Shown here: positions 43,909-53,937 of the stretch, in pieces
Layout of the letters: the number at the start of each line of letters is the position of its first letter
Numbering within the stretch: the stretch's first letter is position 1
Source: Serratia fonticola
GTDB taxonomy: Bacteria; Pseudomonadota; Gammaproteobacteria; Enterobacterales; Enterobacteriaceae
Reading direction: 5' to 3'
DNA length: 64,000 nt
Assembly: GCF_006715025.1 (NCBI RefSeq)
Contig: NZ_VFMK01000001.1
Coordinates: forward strand, 3,658,001 to 3,722,000
Notes under the pieces: model-generated
Told to the model about the DNA's origin: nothing
Databases searched by the model: none
Seen by the model: only the letters and a program-made list of their open reading frames with translations
Translations under genes and position numbers: made by a program

Positions 43909-44064
43909 ATGTGAATACCTCACCGTTTTTCTCCGCTGCAGGCTGGCGTTATTCCGCCTTTTGCCTACCACACGCTCGCCCCATGACCTGCTGCGGATAA
44001 AAACAAGGGGAGAGGTATACCGCTCGCCTGAAACCCAAAACGACAGAAGCGTCATTTTTGTTGC

Positions 44065-44090
44065 GGATTTCGTCAAAAGTGACGAAATCC
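44065..44090. promoter_or_regulatory. Candidate FhlA upstream activator site
   Basis: Perfect inverted repeat GGATTTCGTCA-AAAG-TGACGAAATCC. Its ATTTCGT/ACGAAAT-like core resembles the E. coli FhlA site (CATTTCGTACGAAATG), with a wider centre. It lies between the two divergent sigma-54 promoters, about 115 bases from the hydN one and 155 from the hypA one. Confidence 0.6.
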
Positions 44091-44203
44091 GGTGTCGCAA
44101 AGATGACGATTCGACAGTGCCACACGCTGTCGTCACGAGTAATCACTGCCGCGCATTCCTCCTCCCTCCCGTCTTGCCTGACTCGATCGCTCCTTTAGGC
44201 TCC

Positions 44204-44219
44204 TGGCATGGAAAATGCT
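44204..44219 (+). promoter_or_regulatory. Sigma-54 promoter of the hydN-hyf-fdhF operon
   Basis: TGGCATG-GAAA-ATGCT keeps the invariant GG and GC with correct spacing. Transcription would start about 50 bases upstream of the hydN ATG. Confidence 0.75.
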
Positions 44220-44283
44220 TAATAACCGGAAAAGGGCATTACCCCAGCCTGACTGTGAATCGCTTTTTCTTGGAGGAAAGGCT

Positions 44284-44904
44284 ATGAACCGCTTTGTTAT
44301 TGCGGAGCCTCAGCAATGTATAGGATGCAATACCTGTATGGCCGCCTGCACAGAGGTGCACAAAGCCGAAGGACTGCAATCGCATCCCCGGCTGCTCGTG
44401 ACGCGCATTGGTCAACAAACCGCACCGATACTCTGTCGCCACTGTGAAGACGCCCCCTGCGCACGCGTTTGCCCGGTCAATGCCATCACTCATGGCGAGC
44501 ATGCCATCGAGTTGAACGAAAGCCTGTGCATTGGTTGCAAGCTGTGCGGGTTGGCATGTCCATTTGGCGCAATTACGCCTTCAGGCAGCAAACCGGTCAA
44601 CATCCCCGCGATGTTTGAACAGTACGTGCCGGCAGAGCTGCTGCCAGATGTGCCCACCAGCCCCGCCACCCAATCACCGTACCTTTCATGGAATGCCGGG
44701 ATTCGGACCGTCGCGGTGAAGTGCGACCTTTGTGCTTTCCTCGCCGATGGGCCCGAATGCGTGCGTATCTGCCCAACCAATGCCTTACACATTATCGATG
44801 AAAAACGGCTTGAGCAGGAGGCTCAGGCCCGACGTCTCTCGCGCGTCGATCAGGTGTCAAGCGGTTGGACATCCCCTCCTTCACACGTCAGGGAGCAGAA
44901 ATAA
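44284..44904 (+). CDS. hydN: Electron-transfer iron-sulfur protein HydN
   Basis: 206 residues with four 4Fe-4S cysteine clusters of the DMSO-reductase B type: CIGCNTCMAAC, CRHCEDAPCARVCP, CIGCKLCGLACPFG and CDLCAF...CVRICP. It starts at ATG 44284 after GGAGGAAAGG. HydN passes electrons from formate dehydrogenase H and likely replaces HyfA, which is absent in this operon. The stop is 2 bases from hyfB. Confidence 0.93.
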   Translation: MNRFVIAEPQQCIGCNTCMAACTEVHKAEGLQSHPRLLVTRIGQQTAPILCRHCEDAPCARVCPVNAITHGEHAIELNESLCIGCKLCGLACPFGAITPSGSKPVNIPAMFEQYVPAELLPDVPTSPATQSPYLSWNAGIRTVAVKCDLCAFLADGPECVRICPTNALHIIDEKRLEQEAQARRLSRVDQVSSGWTSPPSHVREQK

Positions 44905-44906
44905 AC

Positions 44907-46922
44907 ATGGACTCTCTCTATCTACTTGCTTATGCCGTGGCGATTTACGCTGTAGGCGGCGTGCTATCACTGTTGCTGTTCCGCCAGGAGCGTATCGCGA
45001 TTTTTGTCGCGGGGCTGAGTGCCATGGCGGGTGGCCTGTTGGGGCTGTGCAGTGCCCTGCCGGTGATGTTAAGCGGGCAAACCCTCAGTTTCTCTACCCC
45101 TGGTCTGTTCCCATTTGCCGCCTTTGTGGTGCGTATGGATCCACTGGCTGCTTTTATGCTGGTGGTGATTTCACTGCTGGTTACCCTGTGTGCGCTGTAC
45201 TCCATGTCCTATGTTCAGGAATACCGTGGCAAAGGGGCCTGGAGTATGGGGTTCTTTATGAACCTGTTCATCGCCTCCATGGTCGGTCTGGTGGTCATGG
45301 ATAACGCCTTCTACTTCATCATTCTGTTTGAAATGATGTCGCTGGCCTCCTGGTTCCTGGTGATTGCCGATCAGGATGAAGAATCTATCAACGCCGGTTT
45401 GCTGTACTTCTTTATTGCCCATGCCGGTTCGGTATTGATCATGATCGCCTTCTTCCTGATGTGGCGGCAAAGCGGCAGCCTGGACTTTGACACCTTCCGC
45501 TCGCTTTCGCTCTCCCCTTGGATGGCATCGGTCGTTTTTCTGTTAGCCTTTTTTGGCTTCGGTGCCAAGGCGGGGATGCTGCCGCTGCATAGCTGGCTGC
45601 CACGCGCACACCCGGCGGCCCCCTCTCATGCTTCAGCCTTGATGTCCGGGGTGATGGTGAAGATCGGTATTTTCGGGATTATCAAAGTGGGTATCGATCT
45701 GCTGGGGGCGACCGAGCTGTGGTGGGGCATTGTGGTGCTGGCCTTTGGTGCGGTATCTGCGGTGCTCGGCGTGCTGTATGCGCTGGCAGAGCACGACATC
45801 AAACGGCTGCTGGCCTGGCACACGGTAGAAAACATCGGCATCATTCTGATGGGCGTTGGGGTAGCCATGGTCGGTATGTCCAGCGGCCATCCGGTGATTG
45901 CGGCGTTGGGTCTGTTGGGCGCACTGTACCATCTGCTCAACCATGCGGTGTTTAAAGGTTTGCTGTTCCTGGGAGCGGGCGCGGTGATCTGGCGCGTGCA
46001 TACCCGTGATATGGAGCAGATGGGTGGCCTGGCAAAGCTGATGCCGCTGACCGGACTGGCCTTCCTTATCGGCTGTATGTCAATCTCGGCCTTACCGCCT
46101 CTGAACGGTTTTATCAGTGAGTGGTACACCTATCAATCCCTGTTCTCCATGAGCCTCGACGGTAACGTCATTATGCGGCTCAGCGGCCCAATTGCCATGG
46201 TGATGCTGGCCATTACCGGTGCATTGGCTGCGATGTGTTTCGTTAAGGTCTTCGGCGTGAGCTTCTGCGGTGGGCCACGCAGCGAAAAAGCAGCACTGGC
46301 CAGAGAAGTCCCGTGGCCGATGACCGCGTCCATGCTGCTGCTGGCACTGTTGTGCATACTGCTCGGCGTGGGCGCCAGTTGGGTGGCCCCCGTATTGGCA
46401 CAGGTTGCCATGACGTTGGTCGGCACGCACGATATCACGGTGGTCCAGGGATCATTACTGGTTCCGCAGCAGGCCAGCCAGGCCATGCTGTCACCGGCAC
46501 TGACCTTCATCCTGCTTATCGCACTGCCGCTTCTGCCACTGGCGCTTTACCTGATGCTGAAAAGCAACCAAACGCCTTTCCGCCGCCGTGGCGACCCATG
46601 GGCCTGTGGCTATAACTGGGAGCAAGCCATGGCGGTTTCTGCCGGCGGCTTCACACAACCACTGCGCGCCATGTTTGCTTCACTGTATCACCTGCGCAAA
46701 CAGCTTGATCCTACGCCAGTACTGACGCGGGCGTTGCAACACACCACGACGGGGGCGACCCGTGCCGAGCCTTTCTGGGATGACTGGATCATCAATCCGT
46801 TGGTCAGCGCTGCTCAGCGCCTGGGTGTGCGGTTACAGGTGTTGCAGAGCGGCGATTTCCGCTTCTATTGCCTGTATGTGGTGATCGCGCTGATCACCCT
46901 GCTGTTGATCGTCGCGGTTTAG
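44907..46922 (+). CDS. hyfB: Hydrogenase-4 membrane subunit HyfB
   Basis: 671 residues, a proton-pump-like NuoL/M homologue with more than a dozen transmembrane helices. Signature parts include FEMMSLASWFLV, GFGAKAGMLPLHSWLPRAHPAAPSHASALMSGVMVK and HDIKRLLAWHTVENIGII, with Lys and His residues that line antiporter channels. The C-terminal tail after residue 560 (CGYNWEQAM) is typical of HyfB/HycC. Confidence 0.94.
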   Translation: MDSLYLLAYAVAIYAVGGVLSLLLFRQERIAIFVAGLSAMAGGLLGLCSALPVMLSGQTLSFSTPGLFPFAAFVVRMDPLAAFMLVVISLLVTLCALYSMSYVQEYRGKGAWSMGFFMNLFIASMVGLVVMDNAFYFIILFEMMSLASWFLVIADQDEESINAGLLYFFIAHAGSVLIMIAFFLMWRQSGSLDFDTFRSLSLSPWMASVVFLLAFFGFGAKAGMLPLHSWLPRAHPAAPSHASALMSGVMVKIGIFGIIKVGIDLLGATELWWGIVVLAFGAVSAVLGVLYALAEHDIKRLLAWHTVENIGIILMGVGVAMVGMSSGHPVIAALGLLGALYHLLNHAVFKGLLFLGAGAVIWRVHTRDMEQMGGLAKLMPLTGLAFLIGCMSISALPPLNGFISEWYTYQSLFSMSLDGNVIMRLSGPIAMVMLAITGALAAMCFVKVFGVSFCGGPRSEKAALAREVPWPMTASMLLLALLCILLGVGASWVAPVLAQVAMTLVGTHDITVVQGSLLVPQQASQAMLSPALTFILLIALPLLPLALYLMLKSNQTPFRRRGDPWACGYNWEQAMAVSAGGFTQPLRAMFASLYHLRKQLDPTPVLTRALQHTTTGATRAEPFWDDWIINPLVSAAQRLGVRLQVLQSGDFRFYCLYVVIALITLLLIVAV

Positions 46923-46933
46923 GGGGAGAAATC

Positions 46934-47884
46934 ATGTCGATGCAAGAAACACCCTCGTTAATGATGGGGCTCTTCGCGCTGATTCAGGCGCTGATCATGC
47001 TGGCGATAACGCCGTTATTTACCGGTATATCACGCCAGATCCGTGCCCGGATGCATTCGCGCCGGGGCCCTGGGATCTGGCAGGACTATCGTGATATTGG
47101 CAAATTGCTCAAACGCCAGGAAGTGGCTCCTGCACAGTCCGGTGCCATATTCCGTGTCATGCCGTATGTGTTGCTGAGCAGCATGTTGCTGGTAGCCATG
47201 ACATTACCCATCTTCACCCGGACTTCGCCTTTTGCCGGTGCGGGGGATTTGATCACCCTGCTCTATCTGTTTGCACTGTTCCGCTTCTTTTTCTCGCTTT
47301 CCGGGTTGGATACCGGTAGCCCCTTTGCCGGGATTGGCGCCAGTCGCGAGCTGACGCTGGGCGTTCTGGTAGAACCGACCTTGATCCTGGCACTGCTGGT
47401 GGTGGCATTGATTGCTGGCTCCACCAACATCGGCACCATCAGCGCCACGCTGACCGAGGGGTGGAGCTCCCCGACGGCAACCTTGTTGGCGCTGCTGGCC
47501 TGCGGCTTCGCGGCGTTTATTGAAATGGGCAAGATCCCCTTCGACGTCGCGGAAGCGGAGCAGGAACTGCAAGAGGGCCCACTTACCGAGTACTCCGGTT
47601 CGGGTCTCGCCCTGGTGAAATGGGGGATCGGCCTGAAACAGGTCGTGGTAGCGCAGTTGTTCCTGGCGGTGTTTATCCCCTTTGGCAAGGCAGCGGAACT
47701 GACGGTGCCGGCATTAGTCCTGGCGGCGTTCATTATGTTCGTCAAGCTGCTGGGGGTCTTTGTTGTCGCCTCCGTTTTTGAAAACACCTTGGCCCGTGGG
47801 CGCTTCTTACTGACGCACCACGTCACCTGGCTCGGTTTTGGCGTGGCAGCGCTGGCCTTTGTCTTTTATCTAACCGGTCTGTGA
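46934..47884 (+). CDS. hyfC: Hydrogenase-4 membrane subunit HyfC (NuoH-like)
   Basis: 316 residues with eight predicted transmembrane helices. RMHSRRGPGIWQDYRDIGKLL and GKIPFDVAEAEQELQEGPLTEYSG are the conserved cytosolic loops of the NuoH/HycD family that join the membrane arm to the hydrogenase. The ATG at 46934 follows GGGGGAG. Confidence 0.95.
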   Translation: MSMQETPSLMMGLFALIQALIMLAITPLFTGISRQIRARMHSRRGPGIWQDYRDIGKLLKRQEVAPAQSGAIFRVMPYVLLSSMLLVAMTLPIFTRTSPFAGAGDLITLLYLFALFRFFFSLSGLDTGSPFAGIGASRELTLGVLVEPTLILALLVVALIAGSTNIGTISATLTEGWSSPTATLLALLACGFAAFIEMGKIPFDVAEAEQELQEGPLTEYSGSGLALVKWGIGLKQVVVAQLFLAVFIPFGKAAELTVPALVLAAFIMFVKLLGVFVVASVFENTLARGRFLLTHHVTWLGFGVAALAFVFYLTGL

Positions 47885-47899
47885 GGTGCCAGGAAAACC

Positions 47900-49360
47900 A
47901 TGATGGAAAATACACACTGTTTGGAATATATGGCCCTCGCCACCCTGCTGCTACCGTTTATTGGCGCGTTGCTTACCGCCTGCGTAGCACAACGGATGGC
48001 CAAATGGGTTTGCACCCTGTTTGCACTGCTGGCTACGCTGGGTACGCTTGTCATCGGCTGGCTATTTTTCGCCAGCGGCAAGACCGATGTCACGCTGACC
48101 CTGCTGCAATACGGCAACGTGGCGCTGTTCGGTTTTATCATCGATCGCATCAGCACCTTGATTGTCTTTGCCGTGGTGTTTCTGGGCCTGTTGGTCAGCC
48201 TGTACTCAAGCGGTTATCTCACCAAGGGTAATCGAGAGCATCCTCATGAGGGCAGTAATCGCTACTATGCGTTCCTGCTGATCTTTATTGGCGCGATGGC
48301 CGGGCTGGTGATGTCATCCACCATTCTGGGGCAGTTGCTGTTTTTCGAGATCACCGGGGGCTGTTCCTGGGCGCTGATCAGCTATTATCAGACCCCCAAA
48401 GCCCAGCGTTCGGCCATGAAAGCCCTGCTGATCACCCATGTTGCTTCTATTGGTCTGTATCTGGCGGCGGCCACGCTGTTTCTCAATACCGGCACCTTCG
48501 CGCTGAGCGCATTAGCCCAGCTCGATGGCACCGCCAGTCTGGTGGTGTTCGGCGGCATCCTGTTTGCGGCCTGGGGGAAATCAGCCCAGTTGCCGTTGCA
48601 AGCCTGGCTACCGGATGCCATGGAGGCCCCTACCCCGGTGAGCGCCTATTTGCACGCTGCCTCGATGGTGAAAGTTGGCGTCTATATCTATGCCCGCGCG
48701 ATTCTCTCAGCCGATGCCGTACCTCATATCATTGGCTGGGTCGGGATCGTGATGGCGACCATCACCCTGATTTACGGCTTCCTGATGTACCTGCCACAAA
48801 AAGATATGAAGCGGCTGCTGGCCTGGTCCACCATTACCCAGCTCTCTTATATCTTCCTGGCGCTATCCATCGCCATCTTTGGTTCCAAAGCCGCCTTTGA
48901 CGGCGGTGTGGCCTACATCTTTAACCATGCGTTTGCCAAGAGCCTGTTTTTCCTGGTGGCCGGGGCGCTGAGCTACAGCTGCGGCACCCGAATGTTGCCA
49001 CGCCTGCAGGGGGTGATGAGCAAAATGCCGTTGTTGGGGGTCGGGTTCTGTGTGGCCGCCCTGGCGATCACCGGGGTGCCGCCGTTTAACGGTTTCTTCA
49101 GCAAATTCCCGATTTTTGCCGCGGGTTTTGCGCTGTCGCATGAGTTCTGGCTGATGACGCCGCTGATGATCGTGGTGCTGATCGAGTCAGTCGCCAGCTT
49201 TGCCTGGTTTATCTATTGGTTTGGACGCGTTATTCCCGGCAAACCCAGTGAAGAGGTGGCCCAGGCCGCACCGCTTCCACTGGTCATGCGTGTGGTGTTA
49301 GTCATTCTGATCGCGATGTCGGTGTGTTCCAGCGTCATTGCCGTCGCCTGGCTTGGATAA
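47900..49360 (+). CDS. hyfD: Hydrogenase-4 membrane subunit HyfD
   Basis: 486 residues, antiporter-like NuoN/NuoM-type subunit: FFEITGGCSWALISYYQTP, GKSAQLPLQAWLPDAMEAPTPVSAYLHAASMVK and KDMKRLLAWSTITQLSYI. HyfD is present in hyf but not in hyc operons, which identifies this as a hydrogenase-4 (FHL-2) type. A double ATG follows AGGAAA. Confidence 0.94.
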   Translation: MMENTHCLEYMALATLLLPFIGALLTACVAQRMAKWVCTLFALLATLGTLVIGWLFFASGKTDVTLTLLQYGNVALFGFIIDRISTLIVFAVVFLGLLVSLYSSGYLTKGNREHPHEGSNRYYAFLLIFIGAMAGLVMSSTILGQLLFFEITGGCSWALISYYQTPKAQRSAMKALLITHVASIGLYLAAATLFLNTGTFALSALAQLDGTASLVVFGGILFAAWGKSAQLPLQAWLPDAMEAPTPVSAYLHAASMVKVGVYIYARAILSADAVPHIIGWVGIVMATITLIYGFLMYLPQKDMKRLLAWSTITQLSYIFLALSIAIFGSKAAFDGGVAYIFNHAFAKSLFFLVAGALSYSCGTRMLPRLQGVMSKMPLLGVGFCVAALAITGVPPFNGFFSKFPIFAAGFALSHEFWLMTPLMIVVLIESVASFAWFIYWFGRVIPGKPSEEVAQAAPLPLVMRVVLVILIAMSVCSSVIAVAWLG

Positions 49361-49371
49361 GGGAGTTGATT

Positions 49372-50022
49372 ATGACCGGTTCACTTATCGTCAATAATCT
49401 CGCGGGGTTGATGATGGTCACCTCGCTGCTGGTGATTGGCGCAAAACGGCCTGTAACATCCTGCTGGCTGTATGCTTTGCAATCGCTGTTGCTGGTATTG
49501 ATCTTTTTCACCTTGGGGCAAACCCTTGACGCACACCAGCTAACGCTGTGGTCAATCAGTGCCTTTGCCACCAAAGTGGTGCTGGTGCCCGTCATTATGG
49601 CTTATGCCTTTCGCAAAATGGACGATCCCACGGCGAATGGCAGTCTGATCGGCCCGGTCATGCTGATCCTGGCCGCGGCGGTCATTGTGCTGCTGTGCTG
49701 GTTTGTCGTGGAGCCGGTACAAGTGCCGTTGCTGGCCTCACTAAAACCCGCGCTGGCGGTGTCGCTGGGGCATTTCATGCTGGGCCTGCTGTGTATCGTG
49801 ACCCAACGCAACATCCTTAAACAGGTCTTTGGTTATTGCCTGATGGAAAACGGATCGCACCTGACGTTGGCGCTACTGGCTAACCGTGCACCAGAACTGG
49901 TGGAAATCGGTATCGCCACCGACGCTATTTTTGCGGTGATGGTGATGGCGGTGCTGGCGCGCAAAATCTATCGCACGCTCAACACGCTGAATGTTGAACA
50001 ACTGACAGCGCTGAAGGGGTGA
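49372..50022 (+). CDS. hyfE: Hydrogenase-4 membrane subunit HyfE
   Basis: 216 residues, NuoK-like N-terminal half plus extra helices, about six or seven transmembrane segments. GHFMLGLLCIVTQRNILKQVFGYCLMENG is the conserved family region. Its TGA is directly followed by the hyfF start. Confidence 0.93.
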   Translation: MTGSLIVNNLAGLMMVTSLLVIGAKRPVTSCWLYALQSLLLVLIFFTLGQTLDAHQLTLWSISAFATKVVLVPVIMAYAFRKMDDPTANGSLIGPVMLILAAAVIVLLCWFVVEPVQVPLLASLKPALAVSLGHFMLGLLCIVTQRNILKQVFGYCLMENGSHLTLALLANRAPELVEIGIATDAIFAVMVMAVLARKIYRTLNTLNVEQLTALKG

Positions 50023-50025
50023 GTG

Positions 50026-51642
50026 ATGAATAATTCGACGATGCTGTTTTTATTGCTGCTTACGCCGTTGGTGATTTCGTTGCTGGCCTTCGCTTGCCGG
50101 TGGTTAGGCCGTGCAGCGCGCGTTGGCGTCACGCTGATCCACACTGTCGGTATCCTGCTGTTGCTGGCAATTTCGCTATGGGCCGTGATGCAGGTCTACC
50201 AGCAAGGGGGCGATATTCTGGTGGCCGAGCGCTGGCTGCACCTGGACAGCCTGAGCGCCCTGTTCCTGGCCATTCTCGGTATCGTGGGCTGCCTCACCGG
50301 ATTGTACTCCATCGGCTATATGCGCCATGAAGTCGATGACGGGGAGATCTCGGTGACCACGCTGTGCCACTATTACGGCTTCTTCCATCTTTTCCTGTTC
50401 ACCATGTTGCTGGTGATCACCAGTAACAACCTGATTCTGATGTGGGCAGCCATTGAGGCAACGACGCTCAGCTCCGCATTTCTGGTGGGGTTATATGGAC
50501 AGAGCTCTTCGCTGGAAGCCGCCTGGAAATACATCATTATCTGTACCGTCGGCGTGGCCTTTGGCCTGTTTGGCACCATTCTGGTTTATGCCAATGCGGC
50601 CAGTTTTATGCCCGATCCCAACGACGCTATCTTCTGGACTGAAGTACTTAAGCATGCCGCACAACTGGATCCAATGTTGATGCATCTGGCCTTTGTGTTT
50701 GTGCTGATCGGCTTTGGCACCAAGACTGGGCTATTCCCCATGCATGCCTGGCTACCCGACGCCCACAGTGAAGCCCCCAGTCCCATCAGTGCCCTGCTCT
50801 CTGCCGTGCTGCTCAACTGTGCGTTGCTGATCATCATTCGCTATACCATCATCATCAACACCACCCTGGGTAACGAATTTACCAGCACGTTGCTGCTGGC
50901 GTTTGGCCTGCTCTCGGTGGCGGTAGCGGCTTTCTTTATTCTTGTCCAGCGCGATCTCAAGCGCCTGTTGGCTTATTCCAGCGTGGAAAACATGGGGCTG
51001 ATTGCCGTGGCTTTGGGCATCGGCGGCCCGCTGGGAATACTGGCAGCTCTGTTGCACACCCTGAACCACAGCCTGGCGAAAACCCTGCTGTTCTGCGGCT
51101 CCGGCAACGTGTTGCTGAAGTACGGCACACGCGATATTACCGTGGTCAAAGGGATGTTGAAGAGCATGCCGTTCACCGCCGTGCTGTTGGCCGGTGGTGC
51201 ATTGGCGTTGGGGGGTATGCCGCCGTTTAACATTTTCCTCAGCGAGTTTATGACGGTCACCGCCGGTCTGGCTGCGGGCCATATCACGCTGACGGTCATA
51301 TTGCTGTTACTGCTGACCGTGGTACTGGCCGGTTTGGTGCGCATGGTGGCCGGCACGCTGTTTGGTGTCAAACCCGATGAGGTCAACAAAGGCGAGCTAG
51401 GAATACTGACGACCTTACCGATGCTGATCCTGTTGGTGCTGATGCTGGTGATGGGGACGCATATCCCTCAACCGGTGAGCCGCCTGCTGGAAAGCGCGGT
51501 CACAATTGTGATCCCCCCCCAAAACGGCGCTGATGGCCAACCGGGAGTACCAACGTTCAACTGGCCTTGGGCCGTCAAAAATCATTCCGCTGTGGCCGAA
51601 GGCTGCAACTGCATACCGCCCCAGTCAGGAGACGTAAAGTGA
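50026..51642 (+). CDS. hyfF: Hydrogenase-4 membrane subunit HyfF
   Basis: 538 residues from ATG 50026; a GTG at 50023 is in frame. This is a third antiporter-like subunit: MWAAIEATTLSSAFLVGLYG, GFGTKTGLFPMHAWLPDAHSEAPSPISALLSAVLLN and RDLKRLLAYSSVENMGLIAVALG. With HyfB and HyfD it makes three potential ion channels, more than in hydrogenase-3. The stop overlaps the hyfG GTG. Confidence 0.94.
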   Translation: MNNSTMLFLLLLTPLVISLLAFACRWLGRAARVGVTLIHTVGILLLLAISLWAVMQVYQQGGDILVAERWLHLDSLSALFLAILGIVGCLTGLYSIGYMRHEVDDGEISVTTLCHYYGFFHLFLFTMLLVITSNNLILMWAAIEATTLSSAFLVGLYGQSSSLEAAWKYIIICTVGVAFGLFGTILVYANAASFMPDPNDAIFWTEVLKHAAQLDPMLMHLAFVFVLIGFGTKTGLFPMHAWLPDAHSEAPSPISALLSAVLLNCALLIIIRYTIIINTTLGNEFTSTLLLAFGLLSVAVAAFFILVQRDLKRLLAYSSVENMGLIAVALGIGGPLGILAALLHTLNHSLAKTLLFCGSGNVLLKYGTRDITVVKGMLKSMPFTAVLLAGGALALGGMPPFNIFLSEFMTVTAGLAAGHITLTVILLLLLTVVLAGLVRMVAGTLFGVKPDEVNKGELGILTTLPMLILLVLMLVMGTHIPQPVSRLLESAVTIVIPPQNGADGQPGVPTFNWPWAVKNHSAVAEGCNCIPPQSGDVK

Positions 51643-53375
51643 GCTACGAAACCCACGTAATGACGATCAATAACGACGAAAAACTCGGTAAAGGCTACCT
51701 GGCCAAAGTTCGCGAGCAATTCCCTGCCGCGTTGTTAGATGCCGAATGGCAAACCGCCAATCAAGTGACCATCACGGTGAAACTGGACGCGTTGCCCGAC
51801 GTGGTCGAATACCTCTATTATCAGTTGGGTGGCTGGCTACCGGTATTGTTCGGCAACGATGAACGTACTCTGACCGGGGATTTTGCCGTCTACTATGTGT
51901 TGTCGATGGAGGAAGGCGAAAAGTGTTTTATCACCGTTAAAGCGCAGGTCAGCGCGATCACGCTGGAGTTTCCGTCTGTCACGCCACGTGTCCCCGCCGC
52001 CGTGTGGGGCGAACGCGAAATCCGCGACATGTATGGTTTGATCCCGGTGGGTTTGCCGGATGAGCGCCGTCTGGTGCTACCGGATGACTGGCCCGACGAT
52101 CTTTATCCTTTACGTAAAGACACCATGGATTATCGTCAGCGCCCGGAACCCACTACCGAGGTGGAAACCTACCCCTTTGAAAATGCTGCCACCGGCGAGT
52201 CACGCGTCGTTCCCATCGGGCCTATGCATATCACGTCTGATGAACCTGGGCATTTTCGTCTGTTTGTCGATGGTGAGCGCATTGTCGATGCGGACTACCG
52301 GTTGTTCTACGTTCACCGTGGCATGGAGAAACTGGCCGAAACCCGTATGGGCTATAACGAGGTTACGTTCCTTTCCGATCGGGTCTGTGGGATCTGCGGT
52401 TTCACCCACAGCGTGGCCTATACCACCTCGGTGGAAAATGCCCTGGGCATCTATGTGCCCCCGCGCGCCCATGCCATTCGCAGTATCTTGCTGGAAGTTG
52501 AACGTCTGCATAGCCATCTGTTGAACATCGGCCTTTCCAGCCACTTTGTCGGTTTTGATACCGGGTTTATGCAGTTTTTCCGCGTACGCGAAAAATCCAT
52601 GACCATGGCAGAGCTGCTGACCGGTTCACGTAAAACCTATGGCCTGAACCTGATTGGCGGGGTGCGCCGCGATATCCTGAAAGAACAGCAGATAAAAACC
52701 ATCAAGCTGATCCAGGAGATGCGAGCCGATATCACGCAGTTGGTGGATATGCTGCTCAGCACACCAAACATGGAACAGCGTACCAAAGGCATTGGCCTGT
52801 TGGATCGCCAGATTGCCCGTGACTATAGCCCGGTTGGGCCAATGATCCGCGCCAGCGGTTTCAAGCGCGATATGCGTTTTGACCACCCTTATGCCAACTA
52901 CGGCTCCCTCCCTAAAACGCTATTCACTTATGACGGTTGCGATGTTTTCTCCCGCGTCATGGTGCGCGTGCAGGAAGTGCTGGATTCGCTGGCCATGATT
53001 GAATATGGCCTGGATAACCTGCCGGGTGGCCCGCTGCTTACCGAAGGGTTCCGCTATCAACCGCATAAATTTGCCCTGGGCTATGCCGAAGCGCCACGCG
53101 GTGAAGACATTCACTGGAGCATGCTGGGGGATAACCAGAAACTGTTCCGTTGGCGCTGCCGGGCGGCCACCTACGCCAACTGGCCGGTTCTGCGTTACAT
53201 GCTGCGCGGCAATACGGTGTCTGATGCCCCGCTGATTATCGGCAGCCTTGACCCTTGCTACTCCTGTACTGACCGCGTCACCTTGGTTGATATCAACAAG
53301 CGTAAAGCGAAGACCGTGCCGTACAAGGAGATCGAGCGTTACGGGATTGAGCGTAAAAATTCACCGTGCAAGTGA
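51639..53375 (+). CDS. hyfG: Hydrogenase-4 large (catalytic) subunit HyfG
   Basis: 578 residues from GTG 51639 (GTGA overlap with hyfF). The N-terminal NuoC-like domain (1-170, AVWGEREIRDMYGL) is fused to the NuoD/[NiFe] hydrogenase domain. Nickel-iron ligands are C250-G-I-C253 and C540-Y-S-C543 (DPCYSC). The tail after CTDR (residue 546) matches the HycE processing site, so HycI probably removes the last 32 residues after metal insertion. It reduces protons to H2. Confidence 0.95.
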   Translation: MSYETHVMTINNDEKLGKGYLAKVREQFPAALLDAEWQTANQVTITVKLDALPDVVEYLYYQLGGWLPVLFGNDERTLTGDFAVYYVLSMEEGEKCFITVKAQVSAITLEFPSVTPRVPAAVWGEREIRDMYGLIPVGLPDERRLVLPDDWPDDLYPLRKDTMDYRQRPEPTTEVETYPFENAATGESRVVPIGPMHITSDEPGHFRLFVDGERIVDADYRLFYVHRGMEKLAETRMGYNEVTFLSDRVCGICGFTHSVAYTTSVENALGIYVPPRAHAIRSILLEVERLHSHLLNIGLSSHFVGFDTGFMQFFRVREKSMTMAELLTGSRKTYGLNLIGGVRRDILKEQQIKTIKLIQEMRADITQLVDMLLSTPNMEQRTKGIGLLDRQIARDYSPVGPMIRASGFKRDMRFDHPYANYGSLPKTLFTYDGCDVFSRVMVRVQEVLDSLAMIEYGLDNLPGGPLLTEGFRYQPHKFALGYAEAPRGEDIHWSMLGDNQKLFRWRCRAATYANWPVLRYMLRGNTVSDAPLIIGSLDPCYSCTDRVTLVDINKRKAKTVPYKEIERYGIERKNSPCK

Positions 53376-53385
53376 GGGATGCCCC

Positions 53386-53937
53386 ATGCTGAAACTGTTT
53401 AAAACCATCCTGCAGGCGGGTGAAGCGACGGTGAAATACCCGTTTAAACCGCTGGACGTGTGCCCAGGCTTCCGGGGCAAGCCGCAGTACGATCCCGAAC
53501 AGTGTATTGCCTGCGGGGCCTGCACCGTGGCGTGCCCGGCCAATGCGTTAACCATGGAAACGCATGAAGCCAGCGGTGAACGCGTCTGGCAGCTGTTTAT
53601 TGGCCGCTGCATTTTTTGCGCACGCTGTGAGGAAGTCTGCCCAACGCGTGCCATTGCGCTGTCAGAAGAGTTTGAGATGGCCGTAATGCAAAAGGACGAT
53701 TTGTATATCCGAGCCACCTTTACCTTGCTCAACTGCCGTTGCTGCCACCAGCCTTTTACCCCCACCAAATCGGTGGACTACGCCATGGCGTTGCTGGCCC
53801 ACTCGGGGATGGAAGAAGAAAGCATAGCCGCCTTGCGGCCACAGTTTGAAACCTGCCCCGCATGCAAACGTAAACAGGCGCTGAGCCAACATCGGCCTCT
53901 GACACTTAGCCATTCGGTCGGGAGCACCATAAAATGA
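53386..53937 (+). CDS. hyfH: Hydrogenase-4 iron-sulfur subunit HyfH (NuoI-like)
   Basis: 183 residues with two 4Fe-4S motifs (CIACGACTVACP and CIFCARCEEVCP) and an additional C-terminal Cys set (CRCC, CPACKRK). It carries electrons between HydN/HyfB and the HyfI cluster. The ATG follows GAGGG in the gap after hyfG, and the stop overlaps hyfI. Confidence 0.94.
   Translation: MLKLFKTILQAGEATVKYPFKPLDVCPGFRGKPQYDPEQCIACGACTVACPANALTMETHEASGERVWQLFIGRCIFCARCEEVCPTRAIALSEEFEMAVMQKDDLYIRATFTLLNCRCCHQPFTPTKSVDYAMALLAHSGMEEESIAALRPQFETCPACKRKQALSQHRPLTLSHSVGSTIK

Noticed and set aside
43888..44287. ORFs on both strands in the hypA-hydN spacer
   Set aside because: The region holds the sigma-54 promoters and an inverted repeat; the ORFs have no ribosome-binding sites and no recognisable products.
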